Shown here: one piece after another, positions 20,348-28,629 of the stretch
How the letters are laid out: the number at the start of each line of letters is the position of its first letter
How positions within the stretch are numbered: the first letter of the stretch is position 1
Virus record (IMG/VR): IMGVR_UViG_3300030104_004797
Span: 1 to 34,612 of that record
Reading direction: 5' to 3' (one strand)
Source: a virus
Length of the DNA stretch: 34,612 bases
Position numbers and translations under genes: made by a program
The notes under the pieces: model-generated
What the model was told of the DNA's origin: nothing
What the model saw: the letters and a program-made list of their open reading frames with translations, nothing else
Database searches by the model: none

Positions 20348-21100
20348 ATGACACTGAAGGCGGTGCTGGATTCGCTCGATGGAGTTCCAGAGGAACTGCA
20401 TGAGCACTATGAGCAGGACGGAGAAGTCTTCCGCATCCGGGTCGACGGTTACGACGACACGGGGCTCAAGGCGACTCTGAAGGATTTGAAGGGCAAGAAT
20501 GACCGGCTGCGGGAAAGGCTCGCGACGGTGCCCGACAATTTCGACGTGGCAGAGCTAGAGGAACTCAGGAAGCTGCGGCAGACGGTCCAGGACGAACAGG
20601 CCAAAGCCGCAGGCGATTGGGACAAGCTCAAGGGCGACATGGAAGCCCGACACGGGAAAGAGTTGGAGTCCGTCAAAAGCAACAACGCGACACTGGCTTC
20701 CCAGCTCGAACAGATCATCAAGAAGGATGCGGCAACTGCTGCACTGGCTGACGCCGGGGCAAGAGTCACCGCGATGCTGCCGCACGTTCTGGACCGCGTC
20801 TCAGTCGTTACTGAGGACGGAAACAGACGGGCGGTCGCGACAGGACTCGATGGCGAGCCCACCGATATCTCTGGCCTTGTCTCGCAGATGCGAGAGGCCG
20901 GGGAAGATTGGGACTGGGGCTTTCAGTCGAGTGGAGCGGCTGGCGGGGGTTCCGCTAGTCGAGGTGGCGCGGGTCGCGCCGGTCAGGTCCGCACTAAGGC
21001 AGACCTGGGTGACGCACAATCACACGCCGGACGGTTGGCTCGGAGCGCCTACATCAAAGAGCATGGAGTGGACGCCTTCAAAGAGCTACCAAACGGCTAA
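20348..21100 (+). CDS. Capsid scaffold protein
   Basis: 250 residues. A short N-terminal domain (HYEQDGEVFRIRVDGYDD) is followed by a long coiled coil (about 45-135: LKDLKGKNDRLRERL, VAELEELRKLRQTVQDE). A Gly-rich hinge and a basic C-terminus complete it. This architecture and the position directly before the major capsid gene are typical of phage scaffolding proteins that shape the prohead and then leave. Confidence 0.8.
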   Translation: MTLKAVLDSLDGVPEELHEHYEQDGEVFRIRVDGYDDTGLKATLKDLKGKNDRLRERLATVPDNFDVAELEELRKLRQTVQDEQAKAAGDWDKLKGDMEARHGKELESVKSNNATLASQLEQIIKKDAATAALADAGARVTAMLPHVLDRVSVVTEDGNRRAVATGLDGEPTDISGLVSQMREAGEDWDWGFQSSGAAGGGSASRGGAGRAGQVRTKADLGDAQSHAGRLARSAYIKEHGVDAFKELPNG

Positions 21101-21119
21101 ACCCGCGAGGTAGTAAAAC

Positions 21120-22100
21120 ATGGCAACAGGAAAAGCCTCGGACTTCACCATTTATAATGAAGAGGTCCAAGGGGCATTCATCGAAACCATCCAGCAGCAC
21201 GTTGACGTCTGGAACGCTGCGTCTGCTGGTACACTTCGGATGCGTACCGCCGACAGCTTAGGTGACTATGCGCGCGAGACGTTCTTCGACGTGATCGGCT
21301 CTCTAGTGAGCCGCAGAGACACGACATCTGTGTCGGCTGCAACCGATCTCGCTCCGACATCGGACGAGTTCATCGGTGTGAAGAGGAATTACAAGGTAGG
21401 CCCCGTCGCCAATACCTTAGATAGCTGGCGCAAGATCGGGAAAGACCAGGGGTCGCTTTCCATCGTTGTGGGTCAGCAGATGGCTAAGGCCGTCCCGCAG
21501 GCCATGCTTGAAGCAGCTCTGATGGCGCTTGAAGGCAAGCTCGACTCCGTTGCTGCCCTGGAGGAAACTGACACAGGCGCAACGATTACGACCGAGGGTC
21601 TGGTTGACTGCCTAGCAAAGCAGGGCGACGCAGCGCAGAACATCGCAGCGTTCGTCATGCACTCGAAGGTCTATTACAACCTGCTCAACGATCAGATCGG
21701 CGACGCGGTGTACCGCGCCAACGGTGTGTCCATCATGCAGGGAGTCCCGGCGACGCTCGGTCGTCCGGTCGTCATCACTGACTCGGCTTCGCTTGTCGAG
21801 ACAGACGGCGTGTCGTCAGGTGTCGATGCGTACTCAACGCTCGCGCTGTTCCCTGGAGCAGCCGACATCACGATCTCTGAGCCCCCAACGGTTGTGACCG
21901 ACCTAGTGACCGGCCTGGAGAACATCGTGTACCGCTTCCAAGGCGAAGGGGCGTACAACGTCCGTCTGCGTGGTTGCGAGTGGGACATCGCCAACGGTGG
22001 CGCTAACCCTGCCGATGCAGCTCTTAAGACGGCAACGAACTGGGACACAGTGGTAGCTGACAATAAGCTGCTGCCCGGTGCAATTCTGAAGACTCGCTAA
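21120..22100 (+). CDS. Major capsid protein
   Basis: 326 residues, first ATG after an AGG ribosome site. It has a beta-rich HK97-like layout: N-arm (DFTIYNEEVQGAFIETIQQH), spine helix (QQMAKAVPQAMLEAALMALE), and the A-domain strand pair (VMHSKVYYNLLNDQIGDAVY, ATLGRPVVITDSA). The gene lies between scaffold and connector genes, as expected of the coat protein. Confidence 0.85.
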   Translation: MATGKASDFTIYNEEVQGAFIETIQQHVDVWNAASAGTLRMRTADSLGDYARETFFDVIGSLVSRRDTTSVSAATDLAPTSDEFIGVKRNYKVGPVANTLDSWRKIGKDQGSLSIVVGQQMAKAVPQAMLEAALMALEGKLDSVAALEETDTGATITTEGLVDCLAKQGDAAQNIAAFVMHSKVYYNLLNDQIGDAVYRANGVSIMQGVPATLGRPVVITDSASLVETDGVSSGVDAYSTLALFPGAADITISEPPTVVTDLVTGLENIVYRFQGEGAYNVRLRGCEWDIANGGANPADAALKTATNWDTVVADNKLLPGAILKTR

Positions 22101-22117
22101 GGGTTTTCTCTGAGCAC

Positions 22118-22143
22118 GGGGGTGGGGCTTCGGCCCTGCCCCC
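22118..22143 (+). terminator. UUCG-capped hairpin after the capsid gene
   Basis: An 11-bp stem, GGGGGTGGGGC paired with GCCCTGCCCCC (two G.U pairs), closed by the very stable C(TTCG)G tetraloop, lies in the 58-base gap after the capsid gene. No U-tract follows, so it may be an attenuator or a 3'-end protector for the abundant capsid transcript. Confidence 0.65.
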
Positions 22144-22158
22144 TACAGGGGACGGACG

Positions 22159-22668
22159 ATGCCAAGTATCGACTCGACGGTAGGTGGAGCAAGCTCCAAC
22201 TCGTACGCAACTGTTAGTGATGCCGACACCTATTTCAACGAGCGTGTCGGTGGCACTGAGTGGGCTGGAAGTACAGACCAGAAAGAGCGCGCCCTTATCA
22301 CTGCGACCCGCAGGCTCGATCAAGAGAGCTATGAAGGTCTGAAGGTGTCAGAGGGCCAGGCGCTCAAGTGGCCGAGGTACTGGGCAGACAATGAGGACGG
22401 GACGGAGTACGCTGAGAACGCGATCCCGACGATCGTCAAATACGCCTGTTATGAGCTGGCGCTCCAGTTCGAGATTGATCGCGGCGACTCCAAGACACCG
22501 CTGCTCGATACCGGACTTGAGGAGTACACCGAGGCCGAGGTCGGCTCGCTGAAGATGACGCGAAACCGCTCGTTCAGCGCAGGCCAGCTCCCGGCGACCG
22601 TTCAAAGGCTTCTCAGGCCCGTTATAACGACCGCAGGCAACTCTCGGCGCGTCGGCGCGGCATACTAG
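22159..22668 (+). CDS. Head-tail adaptor (DnaT-like connector)
   Basis: 169 residues. SSNSYATVSDADTYFNERVG at the start and ERALITATRRLDQESYEGLK followed by QALKWPRYW is the phage DnaT-like/head-tail adaptor signature. The C-terminus is beta/loop with basic tips. It sits immediately after the capsid gene, where the first connector ring protein is encoded; it docks on the portal. Confidence 0.75.
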   Translation: MPSIDSTVGGASSNSYATVSDADTYFNERVGGTEWAGSTDQKERALITATRRLDQESYEGLKVSEGQALKWPRYWADNEDGTEYAENAIPTIVKYACYELALQFEIDRGDSKTPLLDTGLEEYTEAEVGSLKMTRNRSFSAGQLPATVQRLLRPVITTAGNSRRVGAAY

Positions 22669-23025
22669 ATGGCTACGCTCGATGCGGGCTTTAGAGGGCT
22701 TGCACGGTCGCTGTCCAGTGCGTTTGGCACCGACATCACGATCACCTATGTGACCGCCGGATCGTTCAATCCGACGACCCAGACCGCGACGCCTTCAACT
22801 TCGACGAGCGCAGTCCCCGCAGTCATCTCGCAGTTTGACCTACTAGAGATCAACGGGCTGGTCGAGGCAGGCGACGTAAAGGTCGACGTGCCAGCTCTGG
22901 GCATCACCGAACCGAAAGCTGACGACACCGTCACGATCGGCTCTGACGTCTTCCAGGTCGTGTCGGTGCGTACAACGTACTCTGGCGACCAGGCGGCTCT
23001 CTACGAGCTACAGGTGCGACGATGA
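22669..23025 (+). CDS. Head-closure/neck protein
   Basis: 118 residues starting directly at the base after the upstream stop. A short N-terminal helix and then a beta-barrel (DITITYVTAGSFNPTTQTA, DLLEINGLVEAGDVKVDVPA, VFQVVSVRTTYSGDQAALYE) match the head-closure (SPP1 gp16-like) family by pattern and position. It stoppers the connector after packaging. It overlaps the next gene by ATGA. Confidence 0.7.
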   Translation: MATLDAGFRGLARSLSSAFGTDITITYVTAGSFNPTTQTATPSTSTSAVPAVISQFDLLEINGLVEAGDVKVDVPALGITEPKADDTVTIGSDVFQVVSVRTTYSGDQAALYELQVRR

Positions 23026-23507
23026 GCAGCCTCGACCCGCGCAACATGAAGCGCAACGCAGATCGCCTTATTGATGCGCGTATTAACCAGCTCGGCAGAG
23101 CTGCGGGATTCGAGTTAGGGAAAAGGCTGATGAAAATGACTCCGGTCGACACAGGCCGCGCTCGCGCCAACTGGAACGCATCGGTCAACAGCCCGGACTA
23201 CAGCACGACCGGCTCTTTTAGCAAAAAGTATGACAAAGAACACAAGCACACGGGCTTCGCAGAAGCGAAAATACAAACCGCAATCCGAGGGCTAAAGTTT
23301 TTTACTGGCGACACGTTCTACATGAGCAACGCGCTGCCGTATATCGGGCGACTAGATAGCGGGACGTGGAGTAGTCAGGCACCGCCACCAGGCATCGTCG
23401 CTCCGGTGCTCGCAGAAATGAAGCCAGTGATTCAGCAAATCGCCGGAAAGGTCAGGTCAAAGAGTTTCGGCAGAAAGAGATTTAAGAGGTTCAAGACCGA
23501 TGGCTAG
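23022..23507 (+). CDS. HK97 gp10-like neck/tail-completion protein
   Basis: 161 residues. LMKMTPVDTGRARANWNASV near residue 40 is the signature TPVDTGRARxNW of HK97 gp10-like proteins. The middle contains SNALPYIGRLDSG, also diagnostic, and the C-terminus is basic (SFGRKRFKRF). It joins the tail to the head. Confidence 0.85.
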   Translation: MSSLDPRNMKRNADRLIDARINQLGRAAGFELGKRLMKMTPVDTGRARANWNASVNSPDYSTTGSFSKKYDKEHKHTGFAEAKIQTAIRGLKFFTGDTFYMSNALPYIGRLDSGTWSSQAPPPGIVAPVLAEMKPVIQQIAGKVRSKSFGRKRFKRFKTDG

Positions 23508-23925
23508 TGCGGTGAAGGCTGCGGCTGGCGCGATCTACTCGCACCTCTCTTCGAACATTACGTCGATCGCGAGCGGTTGGAGCGCAAACACCAACGTCGC
23601 ATGGCCTGGCGTCGATTACGATCCGGCTGCGGAGTGGGTACGCCCGACGATCGTGTGGGGCGAGGGCATACCGTCCTCAATGGGCTCATCCGGCACCAAC
23701 ATCGTGACCGGCGTCTTAATTCTTCAGTTGTTTGATCGCCCTGGTTCTGGCTACGGAACCCTCAACGGTTACGCAGACAACGCGCGCAATTTGTTTGATC
23801 GAGCATCGCCTGGGTCAAGCGTTGAGTTTCTCGCGGCGAGCGGGCCGCGCCAAGTCAATCAAGACGACACCCGCTGGCTACAAGTAAACCTCTCCATCCC
23901 CTTTGTACTTGAGGACGCATCATGA
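23500..23925 (+). CDS. Tail terminator (DUF4128-like)
   Basis: 141 residues overlapping the upstream gene by 8 bases. A helical N-terminus, then strands (WVRPTIVWGEGIPSS, TGVLILQLFDRPGSGYGTL), a helix (YADNARNLFDRAS) and a final strand (RWLQVNLSIPFVLED) form the alpha/beta fold of tail terminators. It caps the tail tube at the head-proximal end. Confidence 0.75.
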   Translation: MASAVKAAAGAIYSHLSSNITSIASGWSANTNVAWPGVDYDPAAEWVRPTIVWGEGIPSSMGSSGTNIVTGVLILQLFDRPGSGYGTLNGYADNARNLFDRASPGSSVEFLAASGPRQVNQDDTRWLQVNLSIPFVLEDAS

Positions 23926-24347
23926 TTATCAAAGACTGCGATATCACAGTCGACTCGCTTGATATGTCAACATATCTGCGAGCGTTGACCTTTTCAGAAG
24001 AAGTCGAGCAGCAGGACGCAACGCGCCACGGCGACAGCGCGCGTTCGTTCGAGGCTGGGCTTCGCACAGGCACCGTGACCGCACAGTTCCGGCAAGACTT
24101 CGCCGACAACACCGTCGACGAGAAGCTGTCCGATCTACTAGCGGACACAGACGGCTTTACGGTCGTTATCAAGCCCACCAGTGCCGCTGTCGGTGCCGCG
24201 AACCCGTCGTACACCGCAACGATGAACCTCGAAAGCTACGAGCGGTTCGATGGTTCTGATGTCGGGTCGGAAGGGCTATGCACCGCGACGTTTGTGCTGG
24301 CTCGGACGACTGGCGATAACGCTGGCTTTGCTCGCGCAGTTTCCTAA
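23922..24347 (+). CDS. Major tail tube protein
   Basis: 141 residues overlapping the upstream stop (ATGA). It is beta-rich: CDITVDSLDMSTYLRALTFS, RTGTVTAQFRQDFADN, TVVIKPTSAAVGAANPSYTA and SEGLCTATFVLARTTG. It fits the tail-tube fold by pattern and lies right before the frameshifted chaperones and the tape measure. It forms the tail tube. Confidence 0.8.
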   Translation: MIIKDCDITVDSLDMSTYLRALTFSEEVEQQDATRHGDSARSFEAGLRTGTVTAQFRQDFADNTVDEKLSDLLADTDGFTVVIKPTSAAVGAANPSYTATMNLESYERFDGSDVGSEGLCTATFVLARTTGDNAGFARAVS

Positions 24348-24369
24348 GAACTAGGGAGGGGGAGAGCAC

Positions 24370-24678
24370 ATGAGTGCTAGAGATGCACTGTTCGGGGCAA
24401 CACTGCCCGAGGAGACGGTAGAGGTGGGTGGTGAGTCTGTGACTGTTCGCGGGCTCACCACCGCAGGCCGTGACGTGATCGAGTTGGCTGTTCGTTCTGG
24501 CGAGTCATTTCGCCCTGCGATTCTGAGGGCAACGTGCTACCTGGACGGCAGTCCGCTGTTCGGTGAGGACGACGAGGTGTCAGAGATCCCGGCACACGTC
24601 GCGGAACCCTTGGTCAACGCAGCGGTGCGGGTGTCAGCGATGACAGTGGAAGAAACGGAGGAACTTGAGGGAAACTGA
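24370..24678 (+). CDS. Tail assembly chaperone G
   Basis: 102 residues: EETVEVGGESVTVRGLTTAG, then a helical, acidic end (VEETEELEGN). It has the compact fold of lambda gpG-like chaperones that bind the tape-measure protein. The gene ends in a slippery heptamer one codon before its TGA, giving a longer G/GT product by -1 frameshift. Confidence 0.8.
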   Translation: MSARDALFGATLPEETVEVGGESVTVRGLTTAGRDVIELAVRSGESFRPAILRATCYLDGSPLFGEDDEVSEIPAHVAEPLVNAAVRVSAMTVEETEELEGN

Positions 24679-24872
24679 GATCGAACCCCGAGCGCCAGTT
24701 CCGATTTAGGCTGGCGCGTGATCTCGGGATGACGTTGGGGCAGTTAGAAGCACAGATGAGCAACCGCGAACTGTTCGAGTGGATGTTCTTCTACCGGATA
24801 GAACACGAGACACAAAAGGAAGCCATGTTGGATGCCCAGCTAGAAGCAAAGCACAAAAGCAGGAGCCGATAG
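24370..24872 (+). CDS. Tail assembly chaperone GT (programmed -1 frameshift product)
   Basis: Slippage on G-GGA-AAC (24669-24675) moves the ribosome back one base, and reading continues CTG AGA TCG to the TAG at 24870-24872. The fusion is 167 residues. The added 65 residues (NPERQFRFRLARDLGMTLGQ, SNRELFEWMFFYRIE) are the T-domain type seen in lambda GT-like proteins, with no start codon of their own at the join. GT recruits tail-tube subunits to the chaperoned tape measure. Confidence 0.9.
24669..24675 (+). promoter_or_regulatory. GGGAAAC slippery site for -1 frameshift
   Basis: X-XXY-YYZ heptamer G-GGA-AAC in the correct zero-frame phasing, immediately before the G stop codon TGA at 24676-24678. 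The lambda G-T site is GGGAAAG, one base different. Confidence 0.9.
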
Positions 24873-24873
24873 C

Positions 24874-26448
24874 ATGGCTGGCATGGGCACCGTAGCTGCA
24901 ATCAGCGTCGCGCTTGATCTCGATAAGAGTCGCTACGACCGCAAGATGAAAGCGGCTCAGAGCGACGGCGAAAAAGCCAAGCTCAAATTGGAGCGCGTGT
25001 TCAGTCGTGTTGCCCTGGGCGGTGCTGCTGCTGCGGGTATCGTTGCCGCCGCTAACGCGCTCGGAAAAATGGCCGAGGCTGGCGGTCGCGCTTTAACCAT
25101 CCAAGCTGCGTTTAACCGCGCGACAGGCGACGGCGTTGGTGCGATCCAGAGTATGCGCGCAGCGACGATGGGCCTTGTGTCCGATACCGAGCTAATGACG
25201 CAGGCGAACATGGCCCTCACGCTTGGCTCGGCGAACAACGCGCAGCAGTTCTCTGAGCTTGCCAAGACCGCCCAGCAGCTCGGTCGCGCGTTAGGGCTCG
25301 ACACAGCGTTCGCACTGAACTCTCTGAACGTCGGTATCGCGCGACAGTCGCGGTTGGTGCTTGATAACCTCGGGCTGATCGTCTCAGTCGAACAAGCGAA
25401 CCTTAAATACGCCGCCGCGCTCGGTAAAACCGTGGCCCAGTTGACGGACCTAGAAAAGAAAGAAGCGTTCCGCATCGAAGCGATGGCGATGGCTCAGGAA
25501 AAACTGGAAGCGTTAGGCCCGACAACCCGAAACGCTGGTGATGCGTTTGTCGCGTTTAGAACCGAGGTCACTAATTCGTTTGATGCCTTAAAGAAAGGAG
25601 TCGCTGAATCCGACTTAGTGATGCGGTTTTTTGACGGCCTAGCGACAGAGATTGAGCGGGTGAGAGTTGGTTATTACGAGATGGAGAGAGTGCTAGAGCG
25701 AAGCCCACTAACGGGGCAGATGACGTGGGTTTCACGTCAAAAAGGCGACAAGGCTTTTGAAGAACAAGCAGGCAGGCAGTTAAATCGTGAACTGCTGGCA
25801 AATGCGCCAGACGTGTTAAACGCTGAGGCAGACGCAGAACGGGCGCGGATAGCCGAGGCAGAAAAAGCGCGCATCGCTGGCATAAACGCTGAGATTGAGC
25901 GGTTAACTGCCAGCATAGACCTCTCAAACGAGTTTCTGACAGAACATTATCACCAGCTCACAGGTCTGGCGACGACCGAGGAAATACTCAATCGCCAGAT
26001 GGAACTATTCAACGCAGAGATGGCTGAGTTCAGCAACGAGCTGATACAGATCAACCCGTCTCTCGATCACTTAAACCATCTCGCGACCGATTGGCAGGCC
26101 GTAGCGGCTGACGGCAGGCGAATGACCGATGAGTGGAAAGAGGCAATGGACCGCTTGGCTGCTTCATCGGCTCAAACCGGGAACGCGCTGGGTCAGTTTG
26201 GCCGTTTTGCGGGGATACTCGGTGGCGCAGCGAGCCTGTTCAGTTTCGGTGGCGCTGCTGGCGTCATCTCCAAGATCGCGTCCGGCATAGGCTTGGTGCA
26301 GCAGGTTGAAGGTATGGCTAGTCTTCGCGAGCAGCCCGGCAATCCGGTAGTGGTCAACATCAACGGCCCAGGACTCAACCAGCTCGTCGATACCATTACG
26401 GTCGAACAAGACCGCGCCAGTAACCTCAGACGCATCGAGAGGATCTAA
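24874..26448 (+). CDS. Tape-measure protein
   Basis: 524 residues, ATG one base after the GT stop. The N-terminal tape-measure signature is ISVALDLDKSRYDRKMKAAQ. Membrane-active segments are at about 47-65 (VALGGAAAAGIVAAANALGK) and 440-480 (FAGILGGAASLFSFGGAAGV). A long coiled coil fills the middle. It is short for a siphovirus, so the tail should be short too. It sets tail length and probably helps DNA cross the membrane. Confidence 0.9.
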   Translation: MAGMGTVAAISVALDLDKSRYDRKMKAAQSDGEKAKLKLERVFSRVALGGAAAAGIVAAANALGKMAEAGGRALTIQAAFNRATGDGVGAIQSMRAATMGLVSDTELMTQANMALTLGSANNAQQFSELAKTAQQLGRALGLDTAFALNSLNVGIARQSRLVLDNLGLIVSVEQANLKYAAALGKTVAQLTDLEKKEAFRIEAMAMAQEKLEALGPTTRNAGDAFVAFRTEVTNSFDALKKGVAESDLVMRFFDGLATEIERVRVGYYEMERVLERSPLTGQMTWVSRQKGDKAFEEQAGRQLNRELLANAPDVLNAEADAERARIAEAEKARIAGINAEIERLTASIDLSNEFLTEHYHQLTGLATTEEILNRQMELFNAEMAEFSNELIQINPSLDHLNHLATDWQAVAADGRRMTDEWKEAMDRLAASSAQTGNALGQFGRFAGILGGAASLFSFGGAAGVISKIASGIGLVQQVEGMASLREQPGNPVVVNINGPGLNQLVDTITVEQDRASNLRRIERI

Positions 26449-27269
26449 TGGCACACTTACTGGTCGAGAACTTTTTTAACACCCGACAGTTCACGTCGCA
26501 CACAGTTAACTCGTCCACTGTGACGAGTGATTTTACAGTTGACCGCATCGCAAACGCTCGACGTCACAGTCGCAACTATTGGACCCCGGACGGCTCAAAC
26601 GCTGCCCTGCACGTCGGCGTCGTCTGCGACCGCGTCCGCTCTGCCGATATGCTTTGCATCGACCGGAACTCAAACCTGGCTGGAGAAGCAGTCCGGCTGT
26701 GGGCATCCAGCGAGTCTGATTTCGCTACCTATGACGAGTACACGTTCACGGTCCCGAGTAAGACGTACACAGGCAACTACGCAAGCGACAAGCATCCCGT
26801 TCGAGCTGACGACGGCGCGATCGTGTATCGGTTCCCTGAGACGGCGGGCAGATATTGGCGCTTCACGGTCGACGCGATGGGAGCAGGCGAACGGCCTCGC
26901 ATCGGTGGCCTGTGGCTCGGTAAATCCTGGACACCGGCAATCACTCCGCTGCCGTGGGACGACGAGCCTAAGTGGTTAAGCGTACCAGAAGCGCGTCGGG
27001 GGATGCCGTCCGGTTATGTGGACCGAGGCCGACAGGGATCAATCAACATCATGCTGCGCGACGAGACTGAATGGAGCCAAGCTCGATGGCATATCCACTC
27101 GCTGTTTTGGTCCGGTTACTCAATGTGGTATGTGCCCGAGCTTGAGTACGCAGAGCGTTCCTGGCTGTCTTATGCCCCGGCGGGCTCATATGGCGCAGCT
27201 CAACGTGCTGGACGGCGTGGCCGCGACCTTGCCGTTCAAATGCTTGAACTCCAACCGACCAGGCTATGA
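26448..27269 (+). CDS. Distal tail/tip protein
   Basis: 273 residues; ATG overlaps the TMP stop (TAATG). It is beta-rich with an N-terminal ENFFNTRQFTSHTVNS and a central carbohydrate-binding-like region (LWASSESDFATYDEYTFTVP, YWRFTVDAMGAGERPRIGGL). A C-terminal domain (SVPEARRGMPSGYVDRGRQG) completes it. Position right after the tape measure fits a distal tail or baseplate-hub partner. Confidence 0.65.
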   Translation: MAHLLVENFFNTRQFTSHTVNSSTVTSDFTVDRIANARRHSRNYWTPDGSNAALHVGVVCDRVRSADMLCIDRNSNLAGEAVRLWASSESDFATYDEYTFTVPSKTYTGNYASDKHPVRADDGAIVYRFPETAGRYWRFTVDAMGAGERPRIGGLWLGKSWTPAITPLPWDDEPKWLSVPEARRGMPSGYVDRGRQGSINIMLRDETEWSQARWHIHSLFWSGYSMWYVPELEYAERSWLSYAPAGSYGAAQRAGRRGRDLAVQMLELQPTRL

Positions 27270-28528
27270 GCGATCTTCTTTTCTTTGCTGGCGGTGAATG
27301 TGTCTCCCGGCATGGCACGATTGTCTGGCGCGAGTCAGCAGCGCAGGACAACGCCTCGACGTTCACGCGAGCGCAGGCTGATGCGGCGGCTGTGCCGACC
27401 TATGTGGGAGGATCGGGGCGGGTAGTGCTTACCGACGCCAATATCCCGCGCGTGTCGTGGAATGACGGCACCCCGTCTCTCTTAGTAGAAAAAGCGCACG
27501 TCAATCTGCATCAGACGGATGCGGTGTCGTCTTGGACCGACAATCAAACCAGTGGCACGACGATCACATCAAGCGTGTCCGATCCTGCTGGCGGCACTGG
27601 AGCTTACAGAATTACCGGAGCGGCTGGAGCAGGGGCGAGGGGTCGATATGCGGGACTCAACTCGTTTACAGGCAATGGCGTAAAGTCGGCAGTGTTCGTA
27701 ATAAAAGAGCACACGATGCCAAGCTCGGGAGAGCAGGCCCTTGGCGTTTACGATGTGGGCGCGTCGGCGTGGAGGCTGTACCTAAACATCACGGGCTGGG
27801 TAACTGGCAAGCCGACAGTCACGGTCGACACCGGAACGCATCTCGGCAGTCGTTATATCGGGAACGGTTTCTGGGCGGTGTATGGTAAAACGACATCTGT
27901 TACCGCTGCCAACGCTCATCGGGCGTATGTCTACAGTAACGAGGCTGACAACTCAAACTCGCCCGCCATAGAGGTCTACCGCGTCAATGTGTACAACGAT
28001 GCTGCGCCTCGATACTCGCTCGTCAGCCAGAGCGGAGATCCAGCCGCCGAGACGTTCTACGCTGACTTTGTAGCACCACCGCAGGCCATGACGGTTTATG
28101 CCAAGTTTCCAGATGCAGGCTCGCTGGCTCTGGGGGCTACGCGAGGGATCGTCCATATCGGAGGAACATCCGCGACCAGCCAGGCCCGATTGCAGTTAGA
28201 AGTGCCAAGCACGACGGAGTATAAGATTGGCTATTCGGACGGCGACAGTGGCGTAGAATCGAGGCTCACGTCCTCGGCAGTGTGGGCTAGCGAGGTTGAG
28301 TTGCGAGGTGTCTTGAGTGCGACAGGGACAGTGCAAATCGGGCAGTCGCTAAACGGTGGTGCGGAAACCTTGGGTTCAGTGTCGGCAGCAGTGCCGCTCC
28401 CGAGCGCGTGGTCTGGGCAGCGCATTTACATTGGGTCGCGCGCGACAGTCAGCCAGGGCGTCGGCGTGTACCAAGCCATCAAGGTCGCCCGAGGCGAAAA
28501 GACGATGGCGCAGATGAGGGCGCTGTAA
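27266..28528 (+). CDS. Tail-tip protein with lectin-like domains
   Basis: 420 residues overlapping the upstream stop (ATGA). The N-terminal region has PSLLVEKAHVNLHQTDAVSS, a pattern common to phage head-binding/tail-fibre lectin-like domains. There are two beta-jelly-roll-like segments (about 85-240 and 245-410), the second with LamG-like features (TRGIVHIGGTSATSQARLQL; IYIGSRATVSQGVGVYQAIK). A receptor-binding or adhesin role is likely. Confidence 0.65.
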   Translation: MSDLLFFAGGECVSRHGTIVWRESAAQDNASTFTRAQADAAAVPTYVGGSGRVVLTDANIPRVSWNDGTPSLLVEKAHVNLHQTDAVSSWTDNQTSGTTITSSVSDPAGGTGAYRITGAAGAGARGRYAGLNSFTGNGVKSAVFVIKEHTMPSSGEQALGVYDVGASAWRLYLNITGWVTGKPTVTVDTGTHLGSRYIGNGFWAVYGKTTSVTAANAHRAYVYSNEADNSNSPAIEVYRVNVYNDAAPRYSLVSQSGDPAAETFYADFVAPPQAMTVYAKFPDAGSLALGATRGIVHIGGTSATSQARLQLEVPSTTEYKIGYSDGDSGVESRLTSSAVWASEVELRGVLSATGTVQIGQSLNGGAETLGSVSAAVPLPSAWSGQRIYIGSRATVSQGVGVYQAIKVARGEKTMAQMRAL

Positions 28529-28629
28529 TTGCTCGCCGCGTTCCCCCGTCCGAGCGTAGTGAGTTCTGTAGGCTTGCGAGGCTCTGACTCCCCCCTGAGC
28601 CGTGACTTCTGGGCGGGGGGCGCGGTCTA
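28529..28629. other. 101-base gap before the large tail protein
   Basis: It contains a run of C (28590-28595) and a run of G (28615-28620) able to pair with a 19-base loop. I see no gene, clear promoter or terminator in it. Confidence 0.4.
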
